Shown one piece after another: positions 27,468-38,130 of a stretch of 64,000 nt of DNA (positions within the stretch are counted from its first letter, which is position 1; the number at the start of each line of letters is the position of its first letter). A model generated the notes under the pieces. That model did not search any database, was not told the origin of the DNA, and saw only the letters and a program-made list of their open reading frames with translations. A program made the position numbers and the translations under genes. The stretch comes from Planctomycetaceae bacterium. GTDB taxonomy: Bacteria > Planctomycetota > Planctomycetia > Pirellulales > Pirellulaceae. The stretch is from the NCBI GenBank assembly GCA_002723275.1, contig PBNZ01000021.1, positions 209,308-273,307 of the forward strand, written 5' to 3'.

Positions 27468-28547
27468 TTAACCAACATCAAAGATGTCGACGATTCCAAA
27501 TGGCTTGGGTTTATCGCGTGATGAGGATTGTTTTTTGCATCCAGACAGAAAAAGCTGTTTTCCATTCTGCCGGAAGCACGAGTCACAGATGCGACCTCCA
27601 AATTTCACAACTTCGACGCGTTCACCTGATTGCCAGTCGAAGAGTGCTGCATTCCATTTTCCGCCCCGCAGACGACCTCCCATGAGGAAAACCTCGCCTT
27701 CCGGATGGAAAGTAAGCGTCTCCATCAAACCTTCGCCGCTCTGTCCCTCATGCGTTTGATCGATCAAGCGAGGCACTTCCTCTCGCCACGCGAAACGCTG
27801 CCAAAGCTGCCGTCCATTACCAGCCATCGGATCTCGCATCGGCCCCATCCCCGCCAGAAACAGTTCTTGGCTGTCAGGCGAAAAACTCATCGCAAAGATA
27901 CCACCGATGTAACAATGGCTCTTGATGATTCCCCAGCTGGTAAACGCATCGGTCGTCCATTGTTTGACTTGTTCGCCACGAGTCAGATCCCAAACGCGAA
28001 CCTCACCCATGAGATTGCCGGCGGCGACGTATTGGTTGTCTGGACTAATCGCCACGGACAGGACGGGTGGCACATGTTCGAATTCATGCAACAGGGTTCC
28101 GTCTTTGGCATCATAAACTTTCACCGAAGGCTCGTTTTCAGGACGAGGCTCATACTTCTCGCCACCTGCGAGATATTGGCCGGTGGCCGAAGCGATCAGG
28201 CTCTCATCAGGCGAAGCACACATCTTCCACGACCAGAATTGGTGAGCATCAACCTGACGAGTCACCGTGTCACTTGCCAGGTCATACCAGTGCAAAGCTC
28301 CGTCATAGCCCGCCGACACGAGTGTATTATGGGTTGGCAAGTAGGCCACTGATGAGACGTAGCTTTGGTGTTCGTAAAGGCGTCGATGCTTGCCATCGGA
28401 AAGAGACAACTCGTAAACACCATCGATACAGGCAGCAAAGAGTCGATCCTCATCCGCTCCATGAGCGATTCCCAGGACACCAGACGGAATCTCGTGAGAC
28501 GCTTGCTTGGTGAGCTTCATAGACTTGGTTTCGGGTGTTTCGTTCAT
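27468..28547 (-). CDS. WD40-repeat protein
   Basis: This 359-residue protein is built from about seven WD40-type blades (YVSSVAYLPTHNTLVSAGYDGALHWYDL, VLSVAISPDNQYVAAGNLMGEVRVWDL, IFAMSFSPDSQELFLAGMG). It has no signal peptide. It is the last gene of the DUF1549-DUF1501-WD40 set, starting 8 bp after the DUF1501 stop, and such trios are common in planctomycetes. A scaffold role for the two partners is inferred. Confidence 0.85.
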   Translation of the reverse strand: MNETPETKSMKLTKQASHEIPSGVLGIAHGADEDRLFAACIDGVYELSLSDGKHRRLYEHQSYVSSVAYLPTHNTLVSAGYDGALHWYDLASDTVTRQVDAHQFWSWKMCASPDESLIASATGQYLAGGEKYEPRPENEPSVKVYDAKDGTLLHEFEHVPPVLSVAISPDNQYVAAGNLMGEVRVWDLTRGEQVKQWTTDAFTSWGIIKSHCYIGGIFAMSFSPDSQELFLAGMGPMRDPMAGNGRQLWQRFAWREEVPRLIDQTHEGQSGEGLMETLTFHPEGEVFLMGGRLRGGKWNAALFDWQSGERVEVVKFGGRICDSCFRQNGKQLFLSGCKKQSSSRDKPKPFGIVDIFDVG

Positions 28548-28555
28548 CACTCAAC

Positions 28556-29866
28556 CTACGCCAGTATCTCATGAATAGGTTCTGCCTGTTCCTCGACGCG
28601 AGCGAAGGTAGGCAGTCCCGGTAGTTCATATTCCCGGTACGGATCCAATCCCAACGCGGTGAAAATCGTCGCAAACAGGTGACGCTGATCGACAGGATTA
28701 TCGGCAACTCCAAATCCATCCTCGTCAGTCGCACCAAAGACAACACCTGGCTTGATTCCACATCCTGCCATCGCCAGACTCCAGGCGTTTGGATAATGAT
28801 CGCGACCGCGAGCTTCGTTTAACCAAGGCGTCCTGCCAAATTCACCCATCGCAATGACAAGTGTGTTTTCGAGCATGCCACGTTCGTCCAGATCTTGCAC
28901 GAGGTGGAACAAGACCTCGTCCAATTCGGGCACTAACATCTGATGGATTTCGTGGTTAAAAACATGACAATCCCAGGGCATGCCATTGGAGACCATCACA
29001 AAAGGCGCACCATTTTCGACCAGATGTCGTGCCAGTAACGTGTGTCGCCCGAAAATACCCGGACCGTATCGATCAAGATCAGCCTGAGGCAATCGCTCCA
29101 TATCGAATAATGACGCACAACTCATCATGCCATTGACCCGTTCGAAGGCTGCATTGTGTGCGGACGCAGCGGCACTTTTGCGATCGTTTTCAAACTTCTT
29201 GCTGAAGAATCTGCGAAGGGCTTCGCGATCAGAACGGTCCAACTCCGACAGCTCTTCCGGGGAGACAACGTTTTCCAGTTTGTATTCACCACCGACGCGA
29301 ACCGGACCGTACTCGGCACCCAACCACCCGGCCCAATTACCCGCCTTGAAACGTCGGTATTCATTACCTTCGGGACACGGGTCGAGTAAAACAAAACTCG
29401 GCAGCGGAGAATCCAATTGATGCAGCGATTGCCCGAGAACCGAACCCAATGTCGGGCGAACGAAGGGCGGCCGAGGGCCGTCTCCACGATTCAGTAAACT
29501 GATCGCCTGAAAGTGTTCTTTTTCGCTCGTATTCATCGATCGAATCACCGAAAACTTATCGTTGATCGTCGCACAACGAGGCATCAGTTCGCTAAAGCGT
29601 ATTCCGGGCAGTTGAGTCGGAATCGAACCGAAGGGACCACTGGTCGGACGTCCGGTTTTCGGGTCCCAAGTTTCAAATTGGCTGGGGGCACCACATAACC
29701 AGAGCAGAATACAGTGCTTTTGCTCACGTTTCGCTGCTTCCGCAAACGCGGGTATCGAGAACAGCCCCGAGAAGCTTCCCACCGAAGCTATACCGGCAGC
29801 CGATCCTTGCAAAAACAATCGTCGATGAAATTCGTGATCGGGACTTCCGCAATCGCGTTGATTCAT
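28556..29866 (-). CDS. DUF1501 family protein (sulfatase/alkaline phosphatase-like fold, Tat-exported)
   Basis: This 436-residue protein opens with the Tat-type segment HRRLFLQGSAAGIASVGSFSG. The DUF1501 core is complete: ILLWLCGAPSQFETWDPK near residue 53, SELMPRCATINDKFSVIRSM, a central VMVSNGMPWDCH, and the C-terminal metal region MGEFGRTPWLNEARGRDHYPN. The fold is related to the alkaline phosphatase/sulfatase superfamily, but activity is not established. It almost always travels with DUF1549/DUF1553 proteins, as here (39 bp downstream of that gene). Confidence 0.93.
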   Translation of the reverse strand: MNQRDCGSPDHEFHRRLFLQGSAAGIASVGSFSGLFSIPAFAEAAKREQKHCILLWLCGAPSQFETWDPKTGRPTSGPFGSIPTQLPGIRFSELMPRCATINDKFSVIRSMNTSEKEHFQAISLLNRGDGPRPPFVRPTLGSVLGQSLHQLDSPLPSFVLLDPCPEGNEYRRFKAGNWAGWLGAEYGPVRVGGEYKLENVVSPEELSELDRSDREALRRFFSKKFENDRKSAAASAHNAAFERVNGMMSCASLFDMERLPQADLDRYGPGIFGRHTLLARHLVENGAPFVMVSNGMPWDCHVFNHEIHQMLVPELDEVLFHLVQDLDERGMLENTLVIAMGEFGRTPWLNEARGRDHYPNAWSLAMAGCGIKPGVVFGATDEDGFGVADNPVDQRHLFATIFTALGLDPYREYELPGLPTFARVEEQAEPIHEILA

Positions 29867-29905
29867 GACCAGGTATCCTGAATGAGGCTCAACTCTCGTG
29901 ACGCC

Positions 29906-31906
29906 TCAATGGTTAACTCGAAACTCGGAACTGGCAATCATGGCCCATACCATCTGACCAAGGGCTTCGGGGGCACTCTGACGAGCCTTCAGGTAGCCCA
30001 CCGCCTGCTCAAACTCATCGTCATCTGGCTGACGTCCAAAAATCGCCATAAAGGCATGCCGCACTTGCTGCTCGACATCTTTCGTCTCCCGCAGCCTGGT
30101 CATAATCCCAGGTCGTTCAGCATCAAACAAAGCGAAAAATTTCGGGCTGTTCGTCAACAACAGAGCTTGCGATAAGGTCGCTGTCGGCTCCTCGGGAAAT
30201 ACGTCCGGAAACTCACTTCGGAACAGCGTCATGATCTCACTATTGTCAGATTCGTTTTGATCCAAAGCAACCAAAATCGAATTTAAATAGCTTTCCGCAA
30301 TTAACGGCTTGTGCAATGCATGAGCGAAGTCTTCCGGAAGCTGACCTTCGCCGATCGAAGCTGATTCCAATTGATAAGCGCGCGTCCGCGCCAAGCTGCG
30401 GAGCAGTCTGCGAATGTCATAATCGTTATTTCGAAAATCGTTAGAAAGCCACTCGAGCAACTCTGGATGGGACGCCGCATGCATCGAATCCATTTGATCA
30501 ACAGGGTGCACAATCCCACGTCCCAACATGAGAGCCCACGCTCGATTGACGAAAGACCGCGCGAGCAACGGATGATCGGAGAGAACTTCGTCGGCAAATT
30601 GTTGTCGTCGGGAAAAACGAGGAACTCTGGGTTCACCCACGGGCGCCCCCCCCTGGCCGTTGAAGTAATTGCTGTCATCATCCTTGACTTCGGTTTCCTC
30701 GCCAGGGATTTCTTCACGGATCGTGGCACTGGCGAAATACGTCAACAAGGCATCGTGAGCATTACCGCCAAGATCCGTGTACTTATTGAAACCACCAATG
30801 GCCGATTCGACGACTCGCGGACCGTTCTTGGACCCATCGTTTTTGCCACGATTAAAGAACGCGACCAGGCCCCAATAATGTCGTTGCTCGATCTCTGCAG
30901 CTAACGGATGGTCGTGGCACTGAGCACACTCGATACGCAGCCCGAAAAAGCTAGGCGACACCGACTCGGCAATCGCCTGAAAATCATTCTTCCGTTCGTA
31001 CAGAAACCAACCGGCTCGAACGTCGGTCGAGTCGGTTGCCCGAGCGAGCACCATTTCTCTCGCCATTTGATTCCATGGTCGATTGCTCGCAAAACTCGAC
31101 TCCAGATATTCGCGCCAACCGTGCTGGGTTCTTTCATTCAGCTTGCCATCATCCCCGCGTCCCAAGAGAACAACATCGAAGATGTCCGCCAAATGTCGGG
31201 CATGCAGTTCCGACTCTAGTAATTGGTCAATCAACCGATCACGTTTGTCAGAATTCGTATCGGCGAGAAATTTATTGAGTTGCTCGAGAGTCGGGATACG
31301 TCCTGTGAGATCCAAATACAGTCGACGTGCAAACGTGGCATCATCTGTCGGCGAACTTGGTTCAACATTTCGCTCCTGCCAACGTTTTGCCACCATGAAA
31401 TCAATGGCCAACGTCGGATCGATGCCCTCAGGTATCATTGCGGGAGACGAAGAACTGGTTTCATGAGGTGTCTCTTCGACCTCTTTCGTCGATTGAGCAA
31501 TCAGTTCCGGCGAAAGTTGATCCACCCAAGCAGCCAAAGCTTCAATCTGTTGATCCTCGAGTTGCTGCTTGCCCGGTGGCATGTGGGGCTTTGCCCCCGG
31601 TCGAACAAACTCGACCAGAAGGCTTTCCGAGGCGTTTCCAGGAACGATGGCAGGCCCGCGTAAGCCGCCGGCCAACATCGACTCGATACTTCTCAGGTCA
31701 AGCTTCCCCGATGTTTTTTCCGAACCGTGGCAGCGAAAACAATGATCACTGAGAACTTCTCTCGCTGCGTTTTCGATTCCTGCTGGATCAATCTCGACCG
31801 TTGCTTCATCCGCAGATTCGACTTCCGCCAACACGGCCACATTTTGCGTCACGAGGATGCACAGGCCGACGAGAAACACGGAGATACGAAAGCGAGTATC
31901 GATCAT
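29906..31906 (-). CDS. PSCyt1-DUF1549-DUF1553 cytochrome protein
   Basis: This 666-residue exported protein has a signal peptide ending at VLA. A Planctomycete cytochrome C domain (CFRCHG at residues 56-61, then MPPGKQQLEDQQIEALAAWV) is followed by DUF1549 (DFMVAKRWQERNVEP, FARRLYLDLTGRIPTLEQ, ECAQCHDHPLA) and DUF1553 (HPLLARSFVNRAWALMLGRGIVHPVDQM, RLLRSLARTRAYQL, LLLTNSPKF). It is the first gene of the leftward set with DUF1501 and WD40 genes. It probably carries out periplasmic redox chemistry on an unknown polymer-derived substrate. Confidence 0.95.
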   Translation of the reverse strand: MIDTRFRISVFLVGLCILVTQNVAVLAEVESADEATVEIDPAGIENAAREVLSDHCFRCHGSEKTSGKLDLRSIESMLAGGLRGPAIVPGNASESLLVEFVRPGAKPHMPPGKQQLEDQQIEALAAWVDQLSPELIAQSTKEVEETPHETSSSSPAMIPEGIDPTLAIDFMVAKRWQERNVEPSSPTDDATFARRLYLDLTGRIPTLEQLNKFLADTNSDKRDRLIDQLLESELHARHLADIFDVVLLGRGDDGKLNERTQHGWREYLESSFASNRPWNQMAREMVLARATDSTDVRAGWFLYERKNDFQAIAESVSPSFFGLRIECAQCHDHPLAAEIEQRHYWGLVAFFNRGKNDGSKNGPRVVESAIGGFNKYTDLGGNAHDALLTYFASATIREEIPGEETEVKDDDSNYFNGQGGAPVGEPRVPRFSRRQQFADEVLSDHPLLARSFVNRAWALMLGRGIVHPVDQMDSMHAASHPELLEWLSNDFRNNDYDIRRLLRSLARTRAYQLESASIGEGQLPEDFAHALHKPLIAESYLNSILVALDQNESDNSEIMTLFRSEFPDVFPEEPTATLSQALLLTNSPKFFALFDAERPGIMTRLRETKDVEQQVRHAFMAIFGRQPDDDEFEQAVGYLKARQSAPEALGQMVWAMIASSEFRVNH

Positions 31907-32092
31907 CTTGTTCCAAGCAGAATTAATCGGGGCGAGAAAACAACTTTTCGCGCCCTTTAGTTTCCCTGATCACGCAGCCAGCGCCAAGCGCAAGCGGCCG
32001 ACCTGGACCGAAGATCTGCCCCCTCATGAGGCGATGAGAAGCAAATTTAACCTGGCCGCTACGACGGGAAAATGACGGATAATCGCAGCAGT

Positions 32093-34111
32093 TCAGCCGA
32101 GAAGTGCGGCTCCATGCTGTTTTTCACACGCAGAAATGATCGCCTGCCGAATCTCGTCCGCTTGCTCACCGGTTAAGGTTTGTTGGTCAGAACGCAAACG
32201 AACCGACAACATCAAACGTTTACGTCCAGATCCGTCTCGTTCGGGATCGCGATAAGTTTCCTGATAATGAATATCCTCAAGACATTCACCGCCGGCTTCG
32301 CCAACAGTTCCTGCGATCTCAGCCCAAGCCACATTCTCATCGACGATGAAATTGAAGTCGTAATTGATCGCCGGATAAGGACTCAATGGATTGAATTGTG
32401 GAACCAATCGCGATGTTTTCTGAAGAACGTCCATTCGGATTTCCGCGATGGTGGTTGGGTTCCGGAGCGAAGCTGCTTTGGTCGAAGCCGCACTAACGAC
32501 ACCAAGGAATCCGAACGCTTCGTCATCGATCAACAATTGACAACTCTGCTGGGTGTCAAGAAACGGATCGTTCACGGGGACCGTTTTCAGAGTTCCGTCC
32601 ACATGGAGAGCGGAGAGAATCGCTTCGATGACGCCTTTCACTGCAAAAAAATCACGCCCGCTCGTGAGGGAGATCATAACGGGTTCTTCCGGCAGCTGCC
32701 CTTCGCGTGGCAGGTAGACCTTCGCCGTTTCGAACAACTCAATCGTGTCATTCGCCAACGATTCATTAATGCGGCGTGACTCGAGCAGACTGGGAATCAG
32801 GCTCCGACGCAAGCAATCGGCCCCTCGCAACATGGGTGTGCTTGACCGAATCGGTTCGGCCTGGCTCCAGGGGCTGTACGCGGATGAACTTTTTTCATCG
32901 ACGACGCTCGCGGTCATGGCTTCGCTAAAGCCGGAGGCAAGCAGGACCTGCCGAACGATCTGTTTGACACGATCTACATCGCGTCGATTCGAAGGCGCCA
33001 TCGGCACACCGACATCTTCGGGGATTTCATCGTAACCATGAATACGTGCGACTTCTTCGATCAGGTCGATTTCGCGCGTGAGATCTCGACGCCACGTGGG
33101 CGCCACAAATTGAGCACTTTGCTTGTCGCCTTTAACTCGGTCCATCCCTAGCCGACTCAGGATACCCTCAACTCGACTTGCCTCTAATTCAATTCCCAGA
33201 ATGCGTTTCACCTGTGAAAAGCGAAAGACGACAGGCTCCCGTGCAGCGGGAGGATCAGGCTCAACATCAATCACACCATCCGACAGTTCACCACCGGCGA
33301 GGTCGAGGATCATCTCGCAAGCTCGACGACTGGCCCAATCGATCCCTGCTGGATCAACGCCTCTTTCGAAACGATATGAGGAAGGACTATGAAGCCTGAG
33401 GGCGCGAGCAGTGGAACGAATGGCCAGCGGAGTAAAATCGGCGGCCTCAATCAACACGTCGACGGTCGATTCACTTACCTCGCTATCAGCGCCGCCCATG
33501 ACACCTCCGAGGGCGACGGGTCGCGACTCGTCGGCGATGACACACATGCCGGGACGAAGAACATACTGGCGATGGTCGATTGCCATAAAGGGCTCGTCTT
33601 TGGTCGCACCGCGAACGATGATCTTACCACCCTTCAAATGCGCGAAGTCGAACGCATGCAACGGCTGACCACACTCCATCATCACGTAATTCGTAATATC
33701 CACAACGTTGCTGATCACGGCTAAGCCAAGAGTTTTCAAGCGTTGAGCGAGCCAGTCAGGGCTGGGACCAACCTTCACCCCGCGAATCAGTCGAGCGTTG
33801 TATCGGGAACACAGTTCGGGTGCCTCAATGCTGACACTGGCGACATCAGAGATTCCGGTCGCAGAAGTGGCAGGCGTTGGATTCGGGACCGTCAAATTCT
33901 CATCCCAGAGTACGGCGATTTCTCGAGCGACACCGACGTGGCCCAGACAATCCGGACGGTTGCTGGTGACCTCAAGATCAATCGCAAAATCATCTCCAAT
34001 CTTTTCGGTACCCTCATGATTAAGCCCAGCCATCGCCAAGCGTTCCTCAGCCTCCGACAAGGGCATGTTTAAGGGGACGTAGTCTTTTAACCAATTCCAG
34101 GAAACGATCAT
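32093..34111 (-). CDS. pheT: Phenylalanyl-tRNA synthetase beta subunit, short form without the EMAPII-like domain
   Basis: This 672-residue subunit contains the B1, B3/B4 ([33 protein letters not shown]), B5, catalytic-like ([24 protein letters not shown]) and FDX-ACB ([20 protein letters not shown]) regions. The usual tRNA-binding EMAPII/OB domain, normally inserted after the first 40 residues, is absent: [10 protein letters not shown] runs almost directly into [22 protein letters not shown]. coli PheT has about 795 residues, so the loss accounts for the length difference. It pairs with PheS (57 bp upstream). Confidence 0.95.
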   Translation of the reverse strand: MIVSWNWLKDYVPLNMPLSEAEERLAMAGLNHEGTEKIGDDFAIDLEVTSNRPDCLGHVGVAREIAVLWDENLTVPNPTPATSATGISDVASVSIEAPELCSRYNARLIRGVKVGPSPDWLAQRLKTLGLAVISNVVDITNYVMMECGQPLHAFDFAHLKGGKIIVRGATKDEPFMAIDHRQYVLRPGMCVIADESRPVALGGVMGGADSEVSESTVDVLIEAADFTPLAIRSTARALRLHSPSSYRFERGVDPAGIDWASRRACEMILDLAGGELSDGVIDVEPDPPAAREPVVFRFSQVKRILGIELEASRVEGILSRLGMDRVKGDKQSAQFVAPTWRRDLTREIDLIEEVARIHGYDEIPEDVGVPMAPSNRRDVDRVKQIVRQVLLASGFSEAMTASVVDEKSSSAYSPWSQAEPIRSSTPMLRGADCLRRSLIPSLLESRRINESLANDTIELFETAKVYLPREGQLPEEPVMISLTSGRDFFAVKGVIEAILSALHVDGTLKTVPVNDPFLDTQQSCQLLIDDEAFGFLGVVSAASTKAASLRNPTTIAEIRMDVLQKTSRLVPQFNPLSPYPAINYDFNFIVDENVAWAEIAGTVGEAGGECLEDIHYQETYRDPERDGSGRKRLMLSVRLRSDQQTLTGEQADEIRQAIISACEKQHGAALLG

Positions 34112-34168
34112 CGCAATAAACCCGAGGGCGGAATTTTGTGGCTTTGATTGAAGGAAATTCGAAACGAA

Positions 34169-35200
34169 CTAGAACTGCTGCAGGAATCGCACATCGTTCT
34201 TGTAAAACTCACGAATGTCGCTGACACCGTGTCTTCGCATGCACAGTCGTTCGACGCCTAGACCGAAGGCAAAACCGGTGACTTCATCAGGGTCATAACC
34301 GACAGCCTTAAGGACATTGGGATCAACCATTCCGGCACCACCAAACTCAATCCAATTGTCATTCCAACTGAAGTCCGCCTCCACACTCGGTTCGGTGAAG
34401 GGGAAGAAGGATGGTCGGAACCGGATGTGAACTTCGGATCCAAGATAGCTCGTCGCGAACAATCGCAACACGCTTTTGAGATCCGCCATCGTCACCTGCT
34501 TGTCAATCAGTAGTCCTTCCATTTGATGGAACATGGGATAGTGCGTCGCGTCGGCAGTATCAGGCCGATAAACACGCCCCAACGAAATGATTCGAATCGG
34601 CGGTGGAGTTTTACTCATCACACGAATCTGCACGGTACTTGTCTGACTGCGTAACAGGAGCACATCATCAGGTGCATTAGCATTCTGTTTCGCGGTAGAC
34701 AGGTAGAAGTTATCAAGTGGATCACGTGCCGGATGTTCACGTGGAATATTCAGAGCTTCGAAGTTGTGCCAATCGTCTTCGATTTCAGGGCCTTCGGCAG
34801 CGGAGAATCCCAAGCGTCCCATAATGTCCATCAACTCATCAATCGTTTGAGAGATGGGATGGAGTCGGCCGAAGGCGAGCGATGTTCCTGGCAACGAGGT
34901 ATCAAATACCACATCGCTACTGCCGGCAGTGTCGCCTGAAGCCAGACGCTCACTGGCCTCGGTAAAGGTTTCTTCAATCGCTTGCTTGACCTCATTCAGA
35001 CGCTTGCCTGCTGCCGGCTTATCAGCTTTATCGACCTTTCCCATCTGCTTCTGGATCGCTTTTAGGCGACCGCTTTTGGCGCCCAAGAACTCAATCCGAG
35101 CCGCTTCGAGAGTTTCCTGGGAGCTCGCCGCATCAAAGGCTTCTTGAGCCTGAGCGGCAAGTTGATCGAGTTCTGCAACGAAGTCACTAAGAGCCATCAT
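34169..35200 (-). CDS. pheS: Phenylalanyl-tRNA synthetase alpha subunit
   Basis: This 343-residue class II synthetase subunit has an N-terminal coiled-coil tRNA-binding arm (about residues 1-90). The catalytic domain shows the class II motifs: [35 protein letters not shown] (motif 2 region follows with [25 protein letters not shown]), and [20 protein letters not shown] for motif 3. Two adjacent ATG codons open the gene. It forms the alpha2beta2 enzyme with the downstream pheT product. Confidence 0.97.
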   Translation of the reverse strand: MMALSDFVAELDQLAAQAQEAFDAASSQETLEAARIEFLGAKSGRLKAIQKQMGKVDKADKPAAGKRLNEVKQAIEETFTEASERLASGDTAGSSDVVFDTSLPGTSLAFGRLHPISQTIDELMDIMGRLGFSAAEGPEIEDDWHNFEALNIPREHPARDPLDNFYLSTAKQNANAPDDVLLLRSQTSTVQIRVMSKTPPPIRIISLGRVYRPDTADATHYPMFHQMEGLLIDKQVTMADLKSVLRLFATSYLGSEVHIRFRPSFFPFTEPSVEADFSWNDNWIEFGGAGMVDPNVLKAVGYDPDEVTGFAFGLGVERLCMRRHGVSDIREFYKNDVRFLQQF

Positions 35201-35335
35201 GAAGCCCCAAATTAATTCAGCAATTTGAATTCAACGAGTCAGACACCGGATGGTTTCGATTAGAGGGATAATCAACGAGCCGCCAAGATGACTCGGCGGC
35301 TCGTTCACAAGTGTCCGTTAATGCTGCAGCCACAG

Positions 35336-35692
35336 CTACGCGGCCAACGCGTCCTTAGCCTCTTGCACAATCTTGTCGAAACCATCCGGATCGGAGACAG
35401 CGATTTCCGCCAAAGACTTGCGATCGAGTTCGATACCTGCCTTGTTGAGACCGTGCACGAATTCACTGTATCTCAAACCACGCTCACGACAGGCTGCGTT
35501 GATACGAATGATCCACAGCTTGCGAAATTCGCGTTTTCGCGTGCGACGATCACGGTATGCGTACTGACCGCTCCGCAGCAATGTTTCCTTGACAGTTCGC
35601 AACAGATTGTTACGACCACCGCGATAACCCTTGGCTTTTCGAAAAAGCCGTCGTTTGGCTCGATTTCGAGCCGAACCCTTGGTAGTTCTCAT
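35336..35692 (-). CDS. rplT: 50S ribosomal protein L20
   Basis: This 118-residue, strongly basic protein has the L20 sequence throughout ([63 protein letters not shown], then [15 protein letters not shown]), given here in parts of the same segment. It assembles early on 23S rRNA and in many bacteria represses its own operon. It lies 155 bp after rpmI, an unusually long gap for this pair, and 135 bp before pheS. Confidence 0.97.
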   Translation of the reverse strand: MRTTKGSARNRAKRRLFRKAKGYRGGRNNLLRTVKETLLRSGQYAYRDRRTRKREFRKLWIIRINAACRERGLRYSEFVHGLNKAGIELDRKSLAEIAVSDPDGFDKIVQEAKDALAA

Positions 35693-35847
35693 CGTTTCTC
35701 AAACTCTCATTTATTTTCGTCCGCCAGGCCCCGATTCAATCGAATCAGCGTTGTCCCGCCCGCGTACGTGACATGGTTCGCCTCCTCAGGAAACGAACTC
35801 CAGAGCTTATTCCTGCAACCTAGCGTTTTCACCGACAGAGATCGGGA

Positions 35848-36051
35848 TTAGTAGCTGTTGCCGTTCAAAGCCGTGCGGATCGAGGCTTCGACTGTCTTGT
35901 CGAGAACCGTCGTACCGCGAAGATTTCGTTTACGCTTTTGGCTCATCCGGGCAGCCAAGTGGCTGGTGCCAGATTGCCGGTGCATTGCCTTTCCAGACGC
36001 CGACAGGCGAAAACGCTTCTTCGTACCTTTGTGGGTTTTCATTTTGGGCAT
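35848..36051 (-). CDS. rpmI: 50S ribosomal protein L35
   Basis: This 67-residue basic protein has the L35 signature [19 protein letters not shown] and the C-terminal [18 protein letters not shown]. It is the first gene of the separated rpmI-rplT-pheS-pheT part. Since infC lies on the far side of two opposite-strand genes, rpmI must have its own promoter in 36052-36263. Confidence 0.97.
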   Translation of the reverse strand: MPKMKTHKGTKKRFRLSASGKAMHRQSGTSHLAARMSQKRKRNLRGTTVLDKTVEASIRTALNGNSY

Positions 36052-36176
36052 TGCACTGTCCCAGTTACGGATTATGGACTCATTGGAAGCTCATTAGTTT
36101 ATGCTTTTTTCGGCGATTCAGCTAGGTGAGCTAGAAGCAAAAGGCGAGAAGGCTAAAACAGGGACTTAAGCCCTTA

Positions 36177-36212
36177 CAGCCGAATAAGTTACAGCAGCCG
36201 AATAAATTACAG
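36177..36212. repeat. Tandem 18-bp repeat in the rpmI upstream region
   Basis: CAGCCGAATAAGTTACAG (36177-36194) is followed at once by CAGCCGAATAAATTACAG (36195-36212), with a single mismatch. It lies 126 bp before the rpmI start on the minus strand and just upstream of the rightward membrane-protein gene. It could be an operator for either promoter, part of the rpmI leader, or an insertion scar. Confidence 0.6.
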
Positions 36213-36263
36213 CCCAGCACTCAGCCCCCTCAATTCACGTAGAATTCAGGAGGTTGGCAGAGG

Positions 36264-36827
36264 TTGCCGGCTTTGAAGATCAAACTCACACGAGAACGTG
36301 AGCACGTGATGCCCGGTGAACTGTGGATTCAATGGACGATTCGAATCTCGATGCTCTGCTATGCAGCGTATCTGATTCTGAGCGTGACTCGACGTCCGGG
36401 AGAGAATCGTTCATCGTTGTTGCGTTTTTTCTGGACGGCGGGTTGCGTGGTATTTTTGGCCCATTTCATTGCGGCCTTTGAGTTTGCACATGGCTGGAGT
36501 AATCAACACGCGGTGGAAGACACCGCCCGTCAGACGCGAGAGCTACTGGGCTGGGAGTTCGGTAAGGGCATCTATTTCAGTTATCTGTTTTTGGTGCTTT
36601 GGATTGTGGATGTCGTCTGGTGGTGGAGTCGGCCAAACGGCTACTCAAGCCGCCCGATCTGGCTATCATTCTTGGTGAACGGCTACATCCTGTTTATCGC
36701 TTTCAACGGTTGCATTATTTTCGAACCCGGTGTCACTCGCTGGGGCGGCCTTTTTGTGATCATCGTGTTGGCCGTCTTGTTGTTTCTGCGTCGCCGGCCC
36801 TTCCGAGCAGTTACTTGCCATGAATGA
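36264..36827 (+). CDS. Multi-pass membrane protein of unknown function
   Basis: The 187-residue protein has five predicted helices (IQWTIRISMLCYAAYLILSV, FWTAGCVVFLAHFIAAFEF, GIYFSYLFLVLWIVDVVWWW, IWLSFLVNGYILFIAFNG, LFVIIVLAVLLFL). The start is uncertain. The TTG at 36264 has a strong AGGAGG at 36248-36253, 10 nt upstream, while the ATG at 36309 would begin right before the first helix. The stop overlaps the ATG of the glycosyltransferase gene by 8 bp, indicating translational coupling. I do not recognise the family. Confidence 0.7.
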   Translation: MPALKIKLTREREHVMPGELWIQWTIRISMLCYAAYLILSVTRRPGENRSSLLRFFWTAGCVVFLAHFIAAFEFAHGWSNQHAVEDTARQTRELLGWEFGKGIYFSYLFLVLWIVDVVWWWSRPNGYSSRPIWLSFLVNGYILFIAFNGCIIFEPGVTRWGGLFVIIVLAVLLFLRRRPFRAVTCHE

Positions 36828-38130
36828 CGACTCTCGCTCTAAGATCGCCTACATCACTGCCGGCGCGGCAGGCATGTATTGTGGTAGTTGCATTCACGAC
36901 AACACGCTAGCCTCCGCGTTGCTCACCAAAGATGTCGACATTGCGTTAATCCCGACTTATACGCCAATTCGCACGGACGAACACGACGTCAGCCTCGACC
37001 ATGTTTTTTTTGGTGGCATCAACGTTTACCTGCAACAACGAATCCCGCTGTTTCGATACTTACCCGCTTTTTTAGATCGGTTACTCGATCGCCCCAGCGT
37101 CATCCGCTGGCTGGCGAGCGGCGACATTGAGACTCGCCCCGAACATTTGGGCGATTTAACATTATCCATGCTTCGTGGCGAGGCAGGGTTTCAAGCGAAA
37201 GAGGTTCATAAGCTCACGCGTTGGCTGAAGGACGACTATCGTCCCGATATCATCAACTTGAGTAATCTTTTAATCGCAGGATGCGTCCCTCACCTGAAGG
37301 AGGAACTCAAAGTTCCCGTCATCATCACACTGCAAGGCGACGATATCTTTTTGGAGTCTCTGCCCGAGTCCTATCGGAACCAGGCCATCAAACTCGCCCA
37401 GGATCTGGTGGAACATGTCGATGGTTTCATTGTGTTCAGCCAGTTCTACGGTGAGTTCATGCGAGACTATTTCCAGATCCCCGAAGAAAAGCTGTTTCAG
37501 GTTCCGTTAGGTATTAACACGCAAGGTTTTGCGGAGGTCGAACGAGCCCAAGAAACGAAGCGGGCAATCGGGTATCTGGCACGACTAGCACCTGAGAAAG
37601 GGCTGCATCTGCTGGTCGACGCCTTCTTGAAGCTGCGTCAAGAGTCGGAATTTGAAGATGTCGAATTACGAATTGCCGGCTGGCTTGGCAAGCAGAACGA
37701 CGCCTACGTCAAGGAACAATTCCAGCGACTGGAAGCGGCTGGACTCGGTAATGACTATCAATACTTTGGCACTGTCGATCGCGAGGAAAAGCTCGACTTT
37801 CTACGCCAACTCGACCTCTTGTCGGTCCCCACGACGTACCACGAGCCCAAGGGCTTATTCGTTCTGGAAGCGCTGGCCGCCGGCGTTCCCGTGGTGCAAC
37901 CTCATCATGGCGCGTTTCCGGAAATCCTTAGCAATACGGGCGGTGGGTTGCTTTGCAAACCGGATGACACCCACGAATTGGCTCAACAGCTGGCCAATCT
38001 GCTACGCGACGAAGAACAGCGTCAACAGCATCGTCGGCAGGGGAGACAGGCTTTGACGGAACGCTTTGATGCCAGCACGATGGCCGATCAAACCATCGAC
38101 GTCTACCGACGGTTCATCAAAATCGACTAA
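36820..38130 (+). CDS. Glycosyltransferase family 4 protein
   Basis: This 436-residue GT-B fold protein has an N-terminal acceptor domain with YITAGAAGMYCGSCIHDNTLA. The C-terminal nucleotide-sugar domain has the usual GT4 pattern: IGYLARLAPEKGLHLLVDAF, then LRIAGWLG, then VPTTYHEPKGLFVLEALAAGVPVVQPHHGAFPEI with the conserved ExxG-type Glu region, then GLLCKPDD. It transfers a sugar from an activated donor, probably at the inner face of the membrane with its overlapping membrane-protein partner. Both genes sit inverted inside the thrS-pheT series. Confidence 0.9.
   Translation: MNDDSRSKIAYITAGAAGMYCGSCIHDNTLASALLTKDVDIALIPTYTPIRTDEHDVSLDHVFFGGINVYLQQRIPLFRYLPAFLDRLLDRPSVIRWLASGDIETRPEHLGDLTLSMLRGEAGFQAKEVHKLTRWLKDDYRPDIINLSNLLIAGCVPHLKEELKVPVIITLQGDDIFLESLPESYRNQAIKLAQDLVEHVDGFIVFSQFYGEFMRDYFQIPEEKLFQVPLGINTQGFAEVERAQETKRAIGYLARLAPEKGLHLLVDAFLKLRQESEFEDVELRIAGWLGKQNDAYVKEQFQRLEAAGLGNDYQYFGTVDREEKLDFLRQLDLLSVPTTYHEPKGLFVLEALAAGVPVVQPHHGAFPEILSNTGGGLLCKPDDTHELAQQLANLLRDEEQRQQHRRQGRQALTERFDASTMADQTIDVYRRFIKID

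Noticed and set aside
29906-29908. Readthrough of the TGA between the DUF1549/DUF1553 and DUF1501 genes, which are in the same frame
   Set aside because: DUF1553 ends naturally here, DUF1501 has its own start and Tat signal, and there is no SECIS-like hairpin.
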